Of a stretch of DNA of 51,005 nucleotides, positions 35,624 to 44,775 are shown in pieces. The stretch comes from Psychrobacter sp. UBA3483 (lineage in GTDB: Bacteria; Pseudomonadota; Gammaproteobacteria; Pseudomonadales; Moraxellaceae), in NCBI RefSeq assembly GCF_002377905.1, contig NZ_DFQS01000053.1, positions 1 to 51,005 on the forward strand, in the 5' to 3' direction. Numbering within the stretch: the first letter of the stretch is position 1; every line of letters begins with the position of its first letter. The translations under genes and the position numbers were made by a program. The notes under the pieces were generated by a model. The model saw only the letters and a list, made by a program, of their open reading frames with translations. It was not told the DNA's origin and did not search any database.

Positions 35624-37198
35624 ATGAGACAAACCAGCACCGCAGCAAGAAATAATAAGCTCAAACCTTCAAGCAACCTTATTATGAATGGTAGCGTCCG
35701 TGTACGGGTCATTCGCACTTTAGTGGCCATTCAAAATGGTCAATCACTTGCCAGTGTCCTTGACCCTTTATTAAACAGTCTGCATGACGGCGATAAAGGC
35801 TTTGCCCATGCGCTACTACTAACGACACTGCGTCAGTGGTACGCGCTGGCGCGTTTGCTCGATACGCTAGCGGACAATCCTATCGATGAGGTTGAGGTTA
35901 GGACTACTATTCAAGTGGGCTTAGCGCAATTGCTGTATTTAGAAGTGGCGGACCATGCAGCGATTCATGAAACGGTCGAAGCGGCAAAAGAGATTGACTT
36001 TGCCCATGCGACAGGTTTGATTAACGCTATCTTGCGTAAAGTCGCCAAAAATCCTAGTAAGTTCCGTAAGAAGTCCGATAAAAAGCACAGTCTGCCGAAC
36101 TGGCTTGCCTATCAGCTTAAGCAAGACTGGAGCGAGCAGTATGATGAGCTGATGCAAGGTTTGCGCCAAGCAGCACCAATGTTCTTGCGAGTCAATTCGG
36201 CGGTTAGCTCAGTAGAGGATTATCAGCAAGCACTTGATGGGGCAGAGATTGAAGCAGATATCGTTGAGCTAACAACTGGTTTTAAGGTAGCGAACTCGTC
36301 ACATACTACTACAATGCTATTAACCAAAGCTCTCAGGCTGCATCAAAGCACCGCTGTTAGCGCCTTGCCGCATTTCGCTGAAGGGGCTGTTAGCGTACAA
36401 GATATGCACGCTCAGCTTGCTGCGCCGATTATTAACAAAGCGTTAATGGCTAAAATAAGCGCTGATAAATCCAATACAGAAATTGATTCAGAAGCCCATA
36501 ATAATGAGCTGCATATCTTAGATGCTTGTGCGGCACCTGGTGGTAAATTAGCTCATTGGTTAGAATTGATTAGCTCAAATGAGCATTCATTGTTTCACGT
36601 GAAACAAAGCGACGAATCTGTTTCTATGGTTTCAAAAGTGAAGCTGACTGCGATAGATAGTGAAGCACCGCGTATTGAACGTATATATGAAAATTTACAG
36701 CGTCTAAACTTAAATCAGCAAGATTTAGAGCAGGCTGAGAAGAATATAGCCCTAAATATCGTCTGTGCTGATGCCACCCGATGGCAGCATGGGAAAAACA
36801 AAAAAGCGGCTACCAATGAGCCGGTATTTGATGCAATATTACTCGATTCCCCTTGTACGGCGACTGGCGTGATTCGCCGTCATCCTGATATCAGTATTTT
36901 GCGTACCGAAGAAGACGTTGAGCAAACCGCATTGTTGCAAGCCGATATTTTGCATAATTTATGGCCACAATTGAAAGCGGGTGGTTATCTATTGTATGTG
37001 ACCTGCTCTATCTTAAAGCAAGAAAACGCCCTTCAAATGCAGGATTTCATGACTCATTATAGTAATGTAGAAGCCATTGAGTTTAGCGACGATTGCAGTT
37101 GGGGTATCGAACAAGCGATCGGTCGCCAGTGTTTACCCATAGATAGCGAGAGTGGTGATGGTTTTTATTATGCCTTACTTCATAAGACAATGGCATAA
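35624..37198 (+). CDS. rsmB: 16S rRNA (cytosine-967-C5)-methyltransferase
   Basis: Methylates C967 of 16S rRNA. An N-terminal NusB-like RNA-binding domain (about residues 20-165) is followed by a Rossmann methyltransferase. Motif I is DACAAPGGKLAH, motif IV LDSPCTATGVIRRHPDI, and the catalytic Cys lies in VTCSILKQEN. At 524 aa it exceeds E. coli RsmB (429). Extra residues include an insertion just after motif I, where an exact parS site encodes LFHVKQ. An AAGGAA ribosome binding site lies before ATG. It follows fmt by 97 bases, and thrC follows by 58. Confidence 0.95.
   Translation: MRQTSTAARNNKLKPSSNLIMNGSVRVRVIRTLVAIQNGQSLASVLDPLLNSLHDGDKGFAHALLLTTLRQWYALARLLDTLADNPIDEVEVRTTIQVGLAQLLYLEVADHAAIHETVEAAKEIDFAHATGLINAILRKVAKNPSKFRKKSDKKHSLPNWLAYQLKQDWSEQYDELMQGLRQAAPMFLRVNSAVSSVEDYQQALDGAEIEADIVELTTGFKVANSSHTTTMLLTKALRLHQSTAVSALPHFAEGAVSVQDMHAQLAAPIINKALMAKISADKSNTEIDSEAHNNELHILDACAAPGGKLAHWLELISSNEHSLFHVKQSDESVSMVSKVKLTAIDSEAPRIERIYENLQRLNLNQQDLEQAEKNIALNIVCADATRWQHGKNKKAATNEPVFDAILLDSPCTATGVIRRHPDISILRTEEDVEQTALLQADILHNLWPQLKAGGYLLYVTCSILKQENALQMQDFMTHYSNVEAIEFSDDCSWGIEQAIGRQCLPIDSESGDGFYYALLHKTMA
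36591..36606. promoter_or_regulatory. parS site inside rsmB (full 16-bp consensus)
   Basis: TGTTTCACGTGAAACA is the complete 16-bp parS consensus. It is the only copy in the window matching all 16 positions. It lies about 13 kb right of oriC, within an apparent insertion of RsmB. Confidence 0.9.
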
Positions 37199-37256
37199 AA
37201 CTGCTGAATAAACCGTTTTAAATATTGAATAACCTCATTATAGACAGGACAATCTA

Positions 37257-38678
37257 ATGAAATATATCAGTACCCGTGGTCAGACAGCGCCAATGGATTT
37301 TAGTGATGTGCTATTGATGGGTCTTGCGCCAGATGGCGGTTTAATGCTGCCTGAGCACTATCCAAAAATTGATAGCACGACCCTTGATGAATGGCGTACG
37401 CTCAGCTATCCACAGCTTGCCATGGCGATTATGCAGCGCTTTGCCACTGATATTCCTACGGCTGATTTGCAAGATATCATCGAGCGTACTTATACCGCTG
37501 AGATATTTGGTTCTGATGAGATTGTCCCTGTCCGCAAACTTGAAGATGATTTGTATATTTTAGGCTTGTCGAACGGTCCGACATTGGCATTTAAAGATGT
37601 GGCGATGCAGTTCTTGGGCAATGCCTTTGAATACGTGCTGAAAAGAAAAGACGCGCGTATTACCATCATTGGTGCGACTAGTGGTGACACGGGCAGCGCA
37701 GCAGAATATGCGCTACGTGGTAAAGACAATATCGAAGTCTTTATGCTGTCACCACACGGCAAAATGAGCGAGTTCCAGCGCGCGCAAATGTATAGCTTGA
37801 CCGATGCTAATATTCATAATATCGCCATCGATGGTATGTTTGATGATTGCCAAGATATTGTCAAAGCGCTGCAACAAGATGCTAAATTTAAAGCGGCTTA
37901 TAACCTCGGTACCGTTAACTCTATCAACTGGGGTCGTATCCTTGCGCAAATCGTTTATTATTTTAAAGCCTACTTTGCCGTCACTACGAGCAACGATGAA
38001 AAAGTCAGCTTTAGCGTGCCATCAGGTAACTTTGGTAATATTTGCGCCGGTCACATTGCTCGCGAAATGGGCTTGCCAATTGACCGTCTAATCGTCGCGA
38101 CCAACGAAAACGATGTGCTTAACGATTTCTTTAATCAAGGTGCCTATCAGCCGCGTCCGACCGATAAAACTTACGTCACGTCTAGCCCATCAATGGATAT
38201 CTCTAAAGCATCTAACTTTGAGCGCTTTGTTTATTTATTGCTAGATAAAGACAGCGCCCGCGTTCATGAGTTATTTGAAGGGGTGAAATCTGGGCAAGGG
38301 TTTGATTTGTCTGACTTGATGGAAGCGGTTAATACCCGTTATGGCTTTGCTGCGGGCAAATCGACCCATAATGACCGCTTACAAACCATTAAAGCGCTTT
38401 ATGAGCAGCATGGTGAATTGGTCGATCCGCACACGGCCGATGGTATCAAAGTCGCCAAAGAATTACAGCGCGAGGGCGAAGTGATTGTTTGTGCAGAAAC
38501 AGCGTTGCCCGTTAAGTTTGCCGATACTATCTTTGAGGCGGTTGGAGAGATAGAAATTGCGCGTCCTGCGCATACCGAAGGCTTAGAAGACTTACCACAG
38601 CAGGTGGTGGTATTAGATAATAATGCCGAACTGGTCGCTGAGCAAATCCGTCAATATGTAACGCCAAATATAGCTTAG
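37257..38678 (+). CDS. thrC: Threonine synthase
   Basis: PLP enzyme converting O-phosphohomoserine to threonine. The N-terminus MKYISTRGQ and APDGGLMLPE are typical of the longer (class I/fungal-like) ThrC group. The PLP lysine is Lys113 in NGPTLAFKDVAMQFLG. GATSGDTGSAAEYA forms the phosphate-binding loop, and SVPSGNFGNICAGH is a further family motif. Length is 473 aa. An AGGACA site precedes ATG. It may be co-transcribed with rsmB; hom is not in the window. Confidence 0.96.
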   Translation: MKYISTRGQTAPMDFSDVLLMGLAPDGGLMLPEHYPKIDSTTLDEWRTLSYPQLAMAIMQRFATDIPTADLQDIIERTYTAEIFGSDEIVPVRKLEDDLYILGLSNGPTLAFKDVAMQFLGNAFEYVLKRKDARITIIGATSGDTGSAAEYALRGKDNIEVFMLSPHGKMSEFQRAQMYSLTDANIHNIAIDGMFDDCQDIVKALQQDAKFKAAYNLGTVNSINWGRILAQIVYYFKAYFAVTTSNDEKVSFSVPSGNFGNICAGHIAREMGLPIDRLIVATNENDVLNDFFNQGAYQPRPTDKTYVTSSPSMDISKASNFERFVYLLLDKDSARVHELFEGVKSGQGFDLSDLMEAVNTRYGFAAGKSTHNDRLQTIKALYEQHGELVDPHTADGIKVAKELQREGEVIVCAETALPVKFADTIFEAVGEIEIARPAHTEGLEDLPQQVVVLDNNAELVAEQIRQYVTPNIA

Positions 38679-39014
38679 AGACCTTATTTATAAAAAATAT
38701 TCATTAAAGTTAATATCCAATCAAAGGTTACGCTATTGTAATAAAGTGTTTATGATTGTGTTATGGTAGATATAATTGTAATATTAGAAACAGCGTCGGC
38801 AAGTCATTATCTGTTAGACGCTTTTTTAGCAACCAAACCCGTCAATCATACTGAACAGCTGCTTTATAGACATTATGATAGCGTTATTTTAAGTTTTTTA
38901 TGCTCATGTTTTCTTATACATGTTTCTTTCTTACCAATAATTTTTGAGCATAAGAAATAGACTTAGATAGCCTTTATCATGGTACTGATCGCAGTACATA
39001 TTGTGGATATAACA
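38679..39014. other. Intergenic region thrC / LysM gene
   Basis: This is 336 AT-rich bases without a supported gene. A 65-codon frame (38763-38960) lacks a ribosome binding site and any recognisable domain. A near-consensus DnaA box (TGTGGATAT, 39002-39010) lies at the right edge. No strong terminator hairpin was seen after thrC. Confidence 0.5.
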
Positions 39015-40112
39015 ATGAAGATGAGCTTAAAGAAGATAGCAAAAGCACTATTACTGACGACATTTAGTGGTGCAATGCTGCTGACCACTGCCCACGCCAA
39101 TAATCCACCGCCGACTATTAAGGCTGATGCGCCCAATCGCTATATCGTCAAAAAAGGCGATACGTTATGGGATATCTCAGGGCGTTATCTAGATAGTCCA
39201 TGGCGCTGGAAAGAGATTTGGGCGACCAATAAGCAAATCAAAAATCCCAACCTTATTTATCCTAATGACATTCTTATCCTCTGCGTGATTCAAGGTAAAA
39301 CCTTGGTTGGGGTTGATACGGGTGAGGGCTGTGCTGGGGTTGAAAAGCAATTGACGGGTAATGTGGTTGCCAGCTCAGTGACTGTGACCTCTACCGCTAA
39401 TAGTATTCCACCTATTCCATGGTCGGCGATTCAGCATTGGCTCGACAAAACCATCATTGTTAATCCAGCAGATTTTAATACCACCCCATACATTTTGGCC
39501 TCAAAAAAAGGTAATTTGATTACCGCTAGTGGCGATAAAGTCTATGCCAAAGGCGTACCACTTATCGTTGGCCAACGTTATGGTATTTACCGTGAGGGCG
39601 AGAAGTATGTTGAGCCTAAAACACAAAAAGTCATTGGTTTAGAAGTGACTCAAGTCGCTACCGGTCTGGTCACGTCTACCGAGACCAACGGCGTGACCAG
39701 CTTGCAGCTTATCGATAGCTATGGCAAAGAAGTCCGTGAAGGCGATCGCGTTTTTGTTGAGTTAAATAACTCCATCCCGCCCGTATTTTATCCAACCCCA
39801 GCAACGGTTAGTCGCGGCGGTATGATTGTCCGCGTTATGGATTCTATTAGCTCAGCCGCTAAAGGTAGTGTTGTCGCTATCAATTTAGGTCGCACGCACG
39901 GTGCCAAACCTGGTGATGTCTTAACCGTTTTCCAAAAAGGCGCGGTCATACGCGATATCAAGGACAATGATATGCCAGTACGTTTGCCAAGCGAGCCAAC
40001 TGGTATGGTGATGGTGTTTAATACCTTTGATGATATCAGCTATGCTTATGTGCTTGACTCTGAACTACCACTTAACGTCGGTGATCAGCTGTTACCACCG
40101 CCGTATCTATAA
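39015..40112 (+). CDS. Secreted LysM-domain protein
   Basis: An exported protein predicted to bind peptidoglycan. A Sec signal peptide runs to about residue 28 (hydrophobic ALLLTTFSGAMLLTT, cleavage after AHA). The LysM domain follows at once (YIVKKGDTLWDISGRYL, then NPNLIYPNDIL). The rest, about 250 residues, is a beta-rich region without a name I can give. Upstream ATG 38979 is in frame but would put 12 residues before the basic MKMSLKKIAK start, so I use 39015. It sits just upstream of dprA, where LysM proteins of this type are common in gammaproteobacteria. Possible roles are cell-wall remodelling or envelope integrity. Confidence 0.88.
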   Translation: MKMSLKKIAKALLLTTFSGAMLLTTAHANNPPPTIKADAPNRYIVKKGDTLWDISGRYLDSPWRWKEIWATNKQIKNPNLIYPNDILILCVIQGKTLVGVDTGEGCAGVEKQLTGNVVASSVTVTSTANSIPPIPWSAIQHWLDKTIIVNPADFNTTPYILASKKGNLITASGDKVYAKGVPLIVGQRYGIYREGEKYVEPKTQKVIGLEVTQVATGLVTSTETNGVTSLQLIDSYGKEVREGDRVFVELNNSIPPVFYPTPATVSRGGMIVRVMDSISSAAKGSVVAINLGRTHGAKPGDVLTVFQKGAVIRDIKDNDMPVRLPSEPTGMVMVFNTFDDISYAYVLDSELPLNVGDQLLPPPYL

Positions 40113-40168
40113 TCAGTACAATGCTTATTCTTTACGCCAAGCGTTTAACCTTAGACTAAATGAGCTAG

Positions 40169-41419
40169 ATGATTATGACTGCCGTCACTTCTCTTTTATC
40201 CGCTGAGCAGCGCGCAGTTTTGGCGCTGTGGACTGAGGTGAATGCGTCGTTATCAGCGTATCACAAACTTATCTCGGCCTTCGGTAGTGCAGGACTTGCT
40301 TGGAACGCTAAAGTAGAGGCATGGCGTCAATTGGGTATTCATAGTACCCATCTTAAACGCCATGAGCAGCCAGAACAAACGCTCACTACTATCGATAAAA
40401 TCCAGCAAGCATGGTTAGAGGGAAAATACGGTCTGCTATTTGCAGACCAGCCTGATTATCCAGCACAGTTGCTAGAGATATACGACCCACCACCTGTTTT
40501 GTTTTATCGCGGCGATAAAGCGCGTTTACAGCAAGCGCAAATCGCCATCGTTGGTAGTCGCAAACCAACCGCCCACGCGCAAAAAACGACCTTTGATATG
40601 GCGCAATATTTAGCGCAAGCCGGTTACATTATCACCAGCGGCCTTGCGTTGGGCGTCGATAAGCGTGCCCATTTAGGCGCTTTGACCCAAGTTGATGCTG
40701 AATATCAAGGTCGTACGGTTGGCGTGATGGGTACAGGAATTGATGTCAATTATCCCAATCATCATGACAAATTGTTTAGCCAGATTATCGATCAAGGCGG
40801 CTGTATTATTAGCGAGCTATTACCACATACACTGCCACATAAGCATACCTTTCCGCGCCGTAATCGTTTAGTTGCAGGACTCAGCCTTGCAACGATTGTC
40901 ACTGAAGCGACCATTCAAAGCGGCTCACTGATTACTGCGCGCCTAACCTCAGAGCAAGGTAAACAAGTTTTCGCCATTCCAAGTCATATTGATAATAGCA
41001 ATGCCGAAGGCTGTCACCATTTGATACGTGAAGGCGCAACTTTGATTTATCATCCGCAGCAGGTAATCGAGGATATTACTAATCAGCTAAGCTATGATAA
41101 TCGCCCATACCACTCAACCCATTCAACCGAAAGCTCGTCAGCAAATAATTGTCTTTCTTCAAAAACTATAACTACGATTAGCAATCCTATTGCCCCTAAT
41201 GGGCAGTCGCCACAGTCTAATCTCAAACCTTCCTCCAATGCTATTTTGATTCCTGAGCATTTAATGCCAGTCTATGAGCAGCTTGATTGGCGTGGGCAGG
41301 ATTTAGATGGATTGTTAAATACTATTGAGATGACGCCAGCGCAATTAATTGCTCAGCTTATGGAGCTGGAGTTATTAGGCGTTATCAGTGTACAAGGTGG
41401 GCGTTATTTGCGTGTCTAA
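40169..41419 (+). CDS. dprA: DNA-processing protein DprA
   Basis: Binds incoming single-stranded DNA and loads RecA during natural transformation. The Rossmann-like core is visible: AIVGSRKPTAHAQ, ITSGLALGVDKRAHLGAL, GVMGTGIDVNYP, FPRRNRLVAGLS and EATIQSGSLITARL. A low-complexity Ser/Asn/Pro linker (about 310-355) leads to a C-terminal winged-helix domain (LDGLLNTIEMTPAQLIAQLM). Length is 416 aa. A SAM-like N-terminal part precedes the core. The LysM gene is upstream and tsaC downstream, the usual dprA-tsaC neighbourhood. Its presence fits natural competence in Moraxellaceae. Confidence 0.95.
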   Translation: MIMTAVTSLLSAEQRAVLALWTEVNASLSAYHKLISAFGSAGLAWNAKVEAWRQLGIHSTHLKRHEQPEQTLTTIDKIQQAWLEGKYGLLFADQPDYPAQLLEIYDPPPVLFYRGDKARLQQAQIAIVGSRKPTAHAQKTTFDMAQYLAQAGYIITSGLALGVDKRAHLGALTQVDAEYQGRTVGVMGTGIDVNYPNHHDKLFSQIIDQGGCIISELLPHTLPHKHTFPRRNRLVAGLSLATIVTEATIQSGSLITARLTSEQGKQVFAIPSHIDNSNAEGCHHLIREGATLIYHPQQVIEDITNQLSYDNRPYHSTHSTESSSANNCLSSKTITTISNPIAPNGQSPQSNLKPSSNAILIPEHLMPVYEQLDWRGQDLDGLLNTIEMTPAQLIAQLMELELLGVISVQGGRYLRV

Positions 41420-41524
41420 TGTTTATTATAAGCTAGGGCGATTTTGCCAAATCTTTAAAACTGCTATTTTGCGCATCATTAAAGTTGTATTATATCCTCT
41501 CACACTTTTCTATCCTTTTCAGCT

Positions 41525-42256
41525 ATGTCTACCTCTAAACCACTTATTACCGATTCTATCATCGAAGCTGCGCGTTGGTTGCAACAAGGACAGCTGCTTG
41601 CTTATCCAACCGAAAGCGTTTGGGGCATCGGTTGCGACCCCTTTAATCAACAAGCGGTACAGCAGCTTTTGGCTATCAAACAACGACCGTTAGAGAAGGG
41701 CATGATTGTGGTCACTGATAGTATCAGTCGACTGACAGCGCTATTAAGTAATCTAAATGATGAGCAACGCCAGTTGGTGTTAGACAGCTGGCGTAACGAC
41801 TCTAATTCTGATGCTGATGCTGATGCTGATTCTGTTTTCGATTGTGATGTCGATAGCCAGCAGGCGCATACGTGGTTATTACCGTTGTCAGAAAACTTAC
41901 CCGTTTCTATCCCTGCGTGGATTACCGGTGCCCATCATAGTGTGGCGGTGCGAGTGATTGACCATCCGTTGGTGCAGCAGTTATGTCAACAAGTGGTTTC
42001 TGACCACAATCCTTATGGCTTTGTCGTCTCGACCAGCTGTAACCCTTCTGGTCAGCCGCCTGCTTTGTCATTAGTAGAAGCGAAGGCTTATTTTTTAAAT
42101 AGTGACCGCGCCGATAGTTTTAATGGCAATGAAAATCACAAGCTTTCAGCTAATATAAGTGGAAATCAACAAGTCGGCTATCTAAAGGGCGAAACGCTGG
42201 GCTATCAGCTTCCTAGCCAAATCAGCGATGCGCTAACGGGTCAAGTGATTCGTTAG
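41525..42256 (+). CDS. tsaC: Threonylcarbamoyl-AMP synthase TsaC
   Basis: Makes L-threonylcarbamoyladenylate from threonine, bicarbonate and ATP for t6A37 of tRNAs. The YrdC fold is evident: LLAYPTESVWGIGCDPFN, LLAIKQRP with the KxR motif, and the late STSCNPSGQPP. At 243 aa it is longer than E. coli TsaC (190). One insertion near residues 95-115 is encoded by a hexanucleotide repeat (Asp-Ala units), and another polar insertion lies near 190-220. It has no Sua5 C-terminal domain, so it is the TsaC type. It lies 105 bases downstream of dprA. Confidence 0.92.
   Translation: MSTSKPLITDSIIEAARWLQQGQLLAYPTESVWGIGCDPFNQQAVQQLLAIKQRPLEKGMIVVTDSISRLTALLSNLNDEQRQLVLDSWRNDSNSDADADADSVFDCDVDSQQAHTWLLPLSENLPVSIPAWITGAHHSVAVRVIDHPLVQQLCQQVVSDHNPYGFVVSTSCNPSGQPPALSLVEAKAYFLNSDRADSFNGNENHKLSANISGNQQVGYLKGETLGYQLPSQISDALTGQVIR
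41810..41830 (+). repeat. Hexanucleotide repeat in tsaC
   Basis: Three and a half GATGCT units encode alternating Asp and Ala. Slippage in whole units would keep the frame and change the loop length by two residues. Confidence 0.8.
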
Positions 42257-42438
42257 CCGCCATTCATAACTTAACGATTTTTTGTAATAGTCGCTAACCA
42301 TCACTAAGTTACCTTATCTTTTTTACCTACCTATCACTGGCTGCTTTAAGCCTTAGTCCTACAATTCATCTCTTGTTTTTGTAGATGGTTTTTTGTCACA
42401 CTGAGAAAAACGTAAGACAACTATAAGGATAAAAAGCG

Positions 42439-43410
42439 ATGAATATTCTAATCAGTGGTGGCTCAGGATTTCTAGGTAGCGCGTTTAGTGAAGCAATCAT
42501 CAAGCGTTATCAGAAGGACAATAAGGCAGTGCAGGTTACGTGGCTGACGCGCGATAGCAAGCAGGCGCATCCTAATGATATTAAAATGATGACCTATGAT
42601 GAGCTGGCGACATCAAATAAGAGCTTTGATGTTATTTTGAATCTAGCAGGCGCAGGAATTGCCGATAAACGTTGGAGTGCTGAGCGTAAGGAGCAACTAC
42701 TTGCCAGCCGCGTCAAGCCTACTGAGGAACTACTGGATTTTATCGCGCGTAGTAGTACAAAACCTAAGCTACTGGTTAGTGGTTCAGCGATTGGCTGGTA
42801 TGGTGCTCAAGGTGACAAGAAGTTGACAGAAAGCAGTGGTTTTAACGCTGATTTTTCACATAAACTTTGTGATGACTGGGAGCAATTGGCATTGAAAGCC
42901 ACCGATTACAGCGTGCCTGTTGTTATCGTGAGAACGGGTGTCGTCATTCATCCTAAGGGCGGTATGGTTAGAAAATTATTAACGCCATTTAAAATGGGTG
43001 TCGGCGGTCAGTTGGGGGAGGGTACGCAAATCATGAGCTGGATCAGCCGCACCGATTGGGTAAGGGCGGTGATATTTGTCATTGAACAGCATCTTGCCAA
43101 TCCGGCTAATCAACAACAGCAATCAAATAGCGTTGATAATGCTCTAACAACAGCAAACGCTACGCCAGCGCGGGTTTATAACCTGACAGCGCCCAAGCCT
43201 GTGACCAATCATAATTTTACTAAGACACTTGGCGCATGGCTACACCGTCCGACATTTTTTACTTTACCAGTATTTTTATTAAAGTTAATGTTTGGTGAGA
43301 TGTCGACCTTGTTGATTGATGGGCAAAAAGTATTGCCACAAGCGCTACTGGACGCGGGCTTTGAATTTGAACACTTAACTTTAGAGCAAGCACTGGAGCA
43401 GCAAGGGTAA
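42439..43410 (+). CDS. TIGR01777-family NAD(P)-binding epimerase (YfcH-like)
   Basis: An extended-SDR protein of the YfcH/SDR39U1 group, 323 aa. The nucleotide-binding motif is MNILISGGSGFLGSAF. NLAGAGIADKRWS, SGSAIGWYGAQGD and VVIVRTGVVI are family motifs. The C-terminal DUF1731-like segment ends with DAGFEFEHLTLEQAL. The substrate of this family is unknown. A Gln/Asn-rich insertion lies near residues 222-245. An AAGGAT ribosome binding site precedes ATG. It is alone on the plus strand between tsaC and the metallophosphoesterases, with a parS-like site just after the stop. Confidence 0.92.
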   Translation: MNILISGGSGFLGSAFSEAIIKRYQKDNKAVQVTWLTRDSKQAHPNDIKMMTYDELATSNKSFDVILNLAGAGIADKRWSAERKEQLLASRVKPTEELLDFIARSSTKPKLLVSGSAIGWYGAQGDKKLTESSGFNADFSHKLCDDWEQLALKATDYSVPVVIVRTGVVIHPKGGMVRKLLTPFKMGVGGQLGEGTQIMSWISRTDWVRAVIFVIEQHLANPANQQQQSNSVDNALTTANATPARVYNLTAPKPVTNHNFTKTLGAWLHRPTFFTLPVFLLKLMFGEMSTLLIDGQKVLPQALLDAGFEFEHLTLEQALEQQG

Positions 43411-43423
43411 ACTTTTAGAGATA

Positions 43424-43439
43424 TGTTTCATGTGAAACA
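43424..43439. promoter_or_regulatory. parS-like site, right-most copy
   Basis: TGTTTCATGTGAAACA has one central mismatch to consensus. It is intergenic, 13 bases after the YfcH-like stop and about 20 kb right of oriC. Confidence 0.6.
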
Positions 43440-43577
43440 GCGATTTTAAAAATGCTCTAAATTGCTGAGCGTTTTATGTTTTAACGGCTATCAAGTTTCA
43501 ATAAACCATCATGCTGTCTACAACAGGTAAGAATATTGGCGTACTATAAGCCTGTCTTTGTCTGATTCAATTTTATT

Positions 43578-44651
43578 ATGTGGCCTTTTATCATCCTTAC
43601 CCAACTGCTCTCCCTTATGAGTAGTATTATATTTTACTGGTTCTTTCAACCAAAACAGCGCGTAGCTAAAATTGGCTTACTCTTAAGTATTTTTATTATC
43701 AATAATGCTTTTTTGCTCTACGGATTGAGTGAGTTTTGGCACGAGCGCTTCCATGTCTATTTGGTTGCAGGTATTTTGCAAGGCTTTATGTTTTATGCCG
43801 CATTAATAACTGCTGTTATTGCCTTAGTGTATGTTTATATTCTTAGGCAAAAACCTCAGCCAAAACTTATACGCGCCGTTGCCACGGTCATTTATAGTAG
43901 TATCGTAGGTTTGGCAGTATTTAATGCCTATTCACCTGTTGTCCATCGACTGCAAGTAACGACGGATAAAGCACTTAAGCAACCGCTGCAAATAGCTTTG
44001 GTTTCTGACACGCACTTAGGGAGATGGTTTGGCAATCGGCAGATTGATAAGATGGTAAAGCTGATTGATGCCCAAAATCCTGATGTCGTGGTCATCGCAG
44101 GCGACGTTATGAATGATTCGACCGACGCTTATGACTCTACCAATATGCATGCGCACTTATCAAAATTGACAGCGCCGCTCGGTGTCTATGCCACTTTAGG
44201 CAATCACGATTATTCGGGTAATGAAGTCGCGATTGCTAGGGCAGTCGAGCGGGCAGGTATTCAGGTTATTGACAATAAAAGCGTTTGGTTGGATGACTCA
44301 GTGTTGCTGATAGGGCGTTCGGATGAAACCGATCCCGCACGTCCTGCTGCGACAGAGTTGCTTAGTGAGGTGAGGGCTAATAAGCCGGTAATATTTTTAG
44401 AGCACAGCCCTGCCGATTTAGAACAAATAAAAGGTTTGCCGATCGATTTGCACCTGTCAGGGCATACACATGGCGGGCAGATATTTCCTTTAACACTATT
44501 GCTAAAGTGGTTTACGCCGCTGGTTTATGGAGCAAAGTACAGTGAGGGCACGCAGTTTTTGGTGACTTCTGGCTATGGCATTGGGGCGGTACCGTTTCGG
44601 CTTGGCACGCGCTCTGAGATATGGATGATTACCTTACAGGCAGCGCAATAG
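43578..44651 (+). CDS. Membrane metallophosphoesterase, copy 1
   Basis: A 357-aa calcineurin-like phosphoesterase anchored by four predicted N-terminal helices (about 5-22, 31-50, 62-90 and 100-120). The two-metal site is complete: Asp144 and His146 (SDTHLG), Asp176 (AGDVMND), Asn209-His210 (LGNHDYSG), a His in EHSP, and SGHTHGGQIFP. This resembles YkuE/LpxH-like membrane MPEs, whose substrates may be phospholipid or lipid A intermediates; the true substrate is unknown. No clear ribosome binding site precedes ATG. A paralogue follows 124 bases later. Confidence 0.9.
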   Translation: MWPFIILTQLLSLMSSIIFYWFFQPKQRVAKIGLLLSIFIINNAFLLYGLSEFWHERFHVYLVAGILQGFMFYAALITAVIALVYVYILRQKPQPKLIRAVATVIYSSIVGLAVFNAYSPVVHRLQVTTDKALKQPLQIALVSDTHLGRWFGNRQIDKMVKLIDAQNPDVVVIAGDVMNDSTDAYDSTNMHAHLSKLTAPLGVYATLGNHDYSGNEVAIARAVERAGIQVIDNKSVWLDDSVLLIGRSDETDPARPAATELLSEVRANKPVIFLEHSPADLEQIKGLPIDLHLSGHTHGGQIFPLTLLLKWFTPLVYGAKYSEGTQFLVTSGYGIGAVPFRLGTRSEIWMITLQAAQ

Positions 44652-44775
44652 TCGTCACTATAGGAGTCATAAATTGAATAAAAACACAGAACAGTCATTA
44701 GAATTCAACTGCTTTATAAATACTACTAAAAACCAGCAAACGCTATATTAGAATATTATCTCGCTAGGAATTTTC

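Noticed and set aside
38763..38960. 65-codon open frame between thrC and the LysM gene
   Set aside because: No ribosome binding site, no recognisable domain, AT-rich non-coding look.
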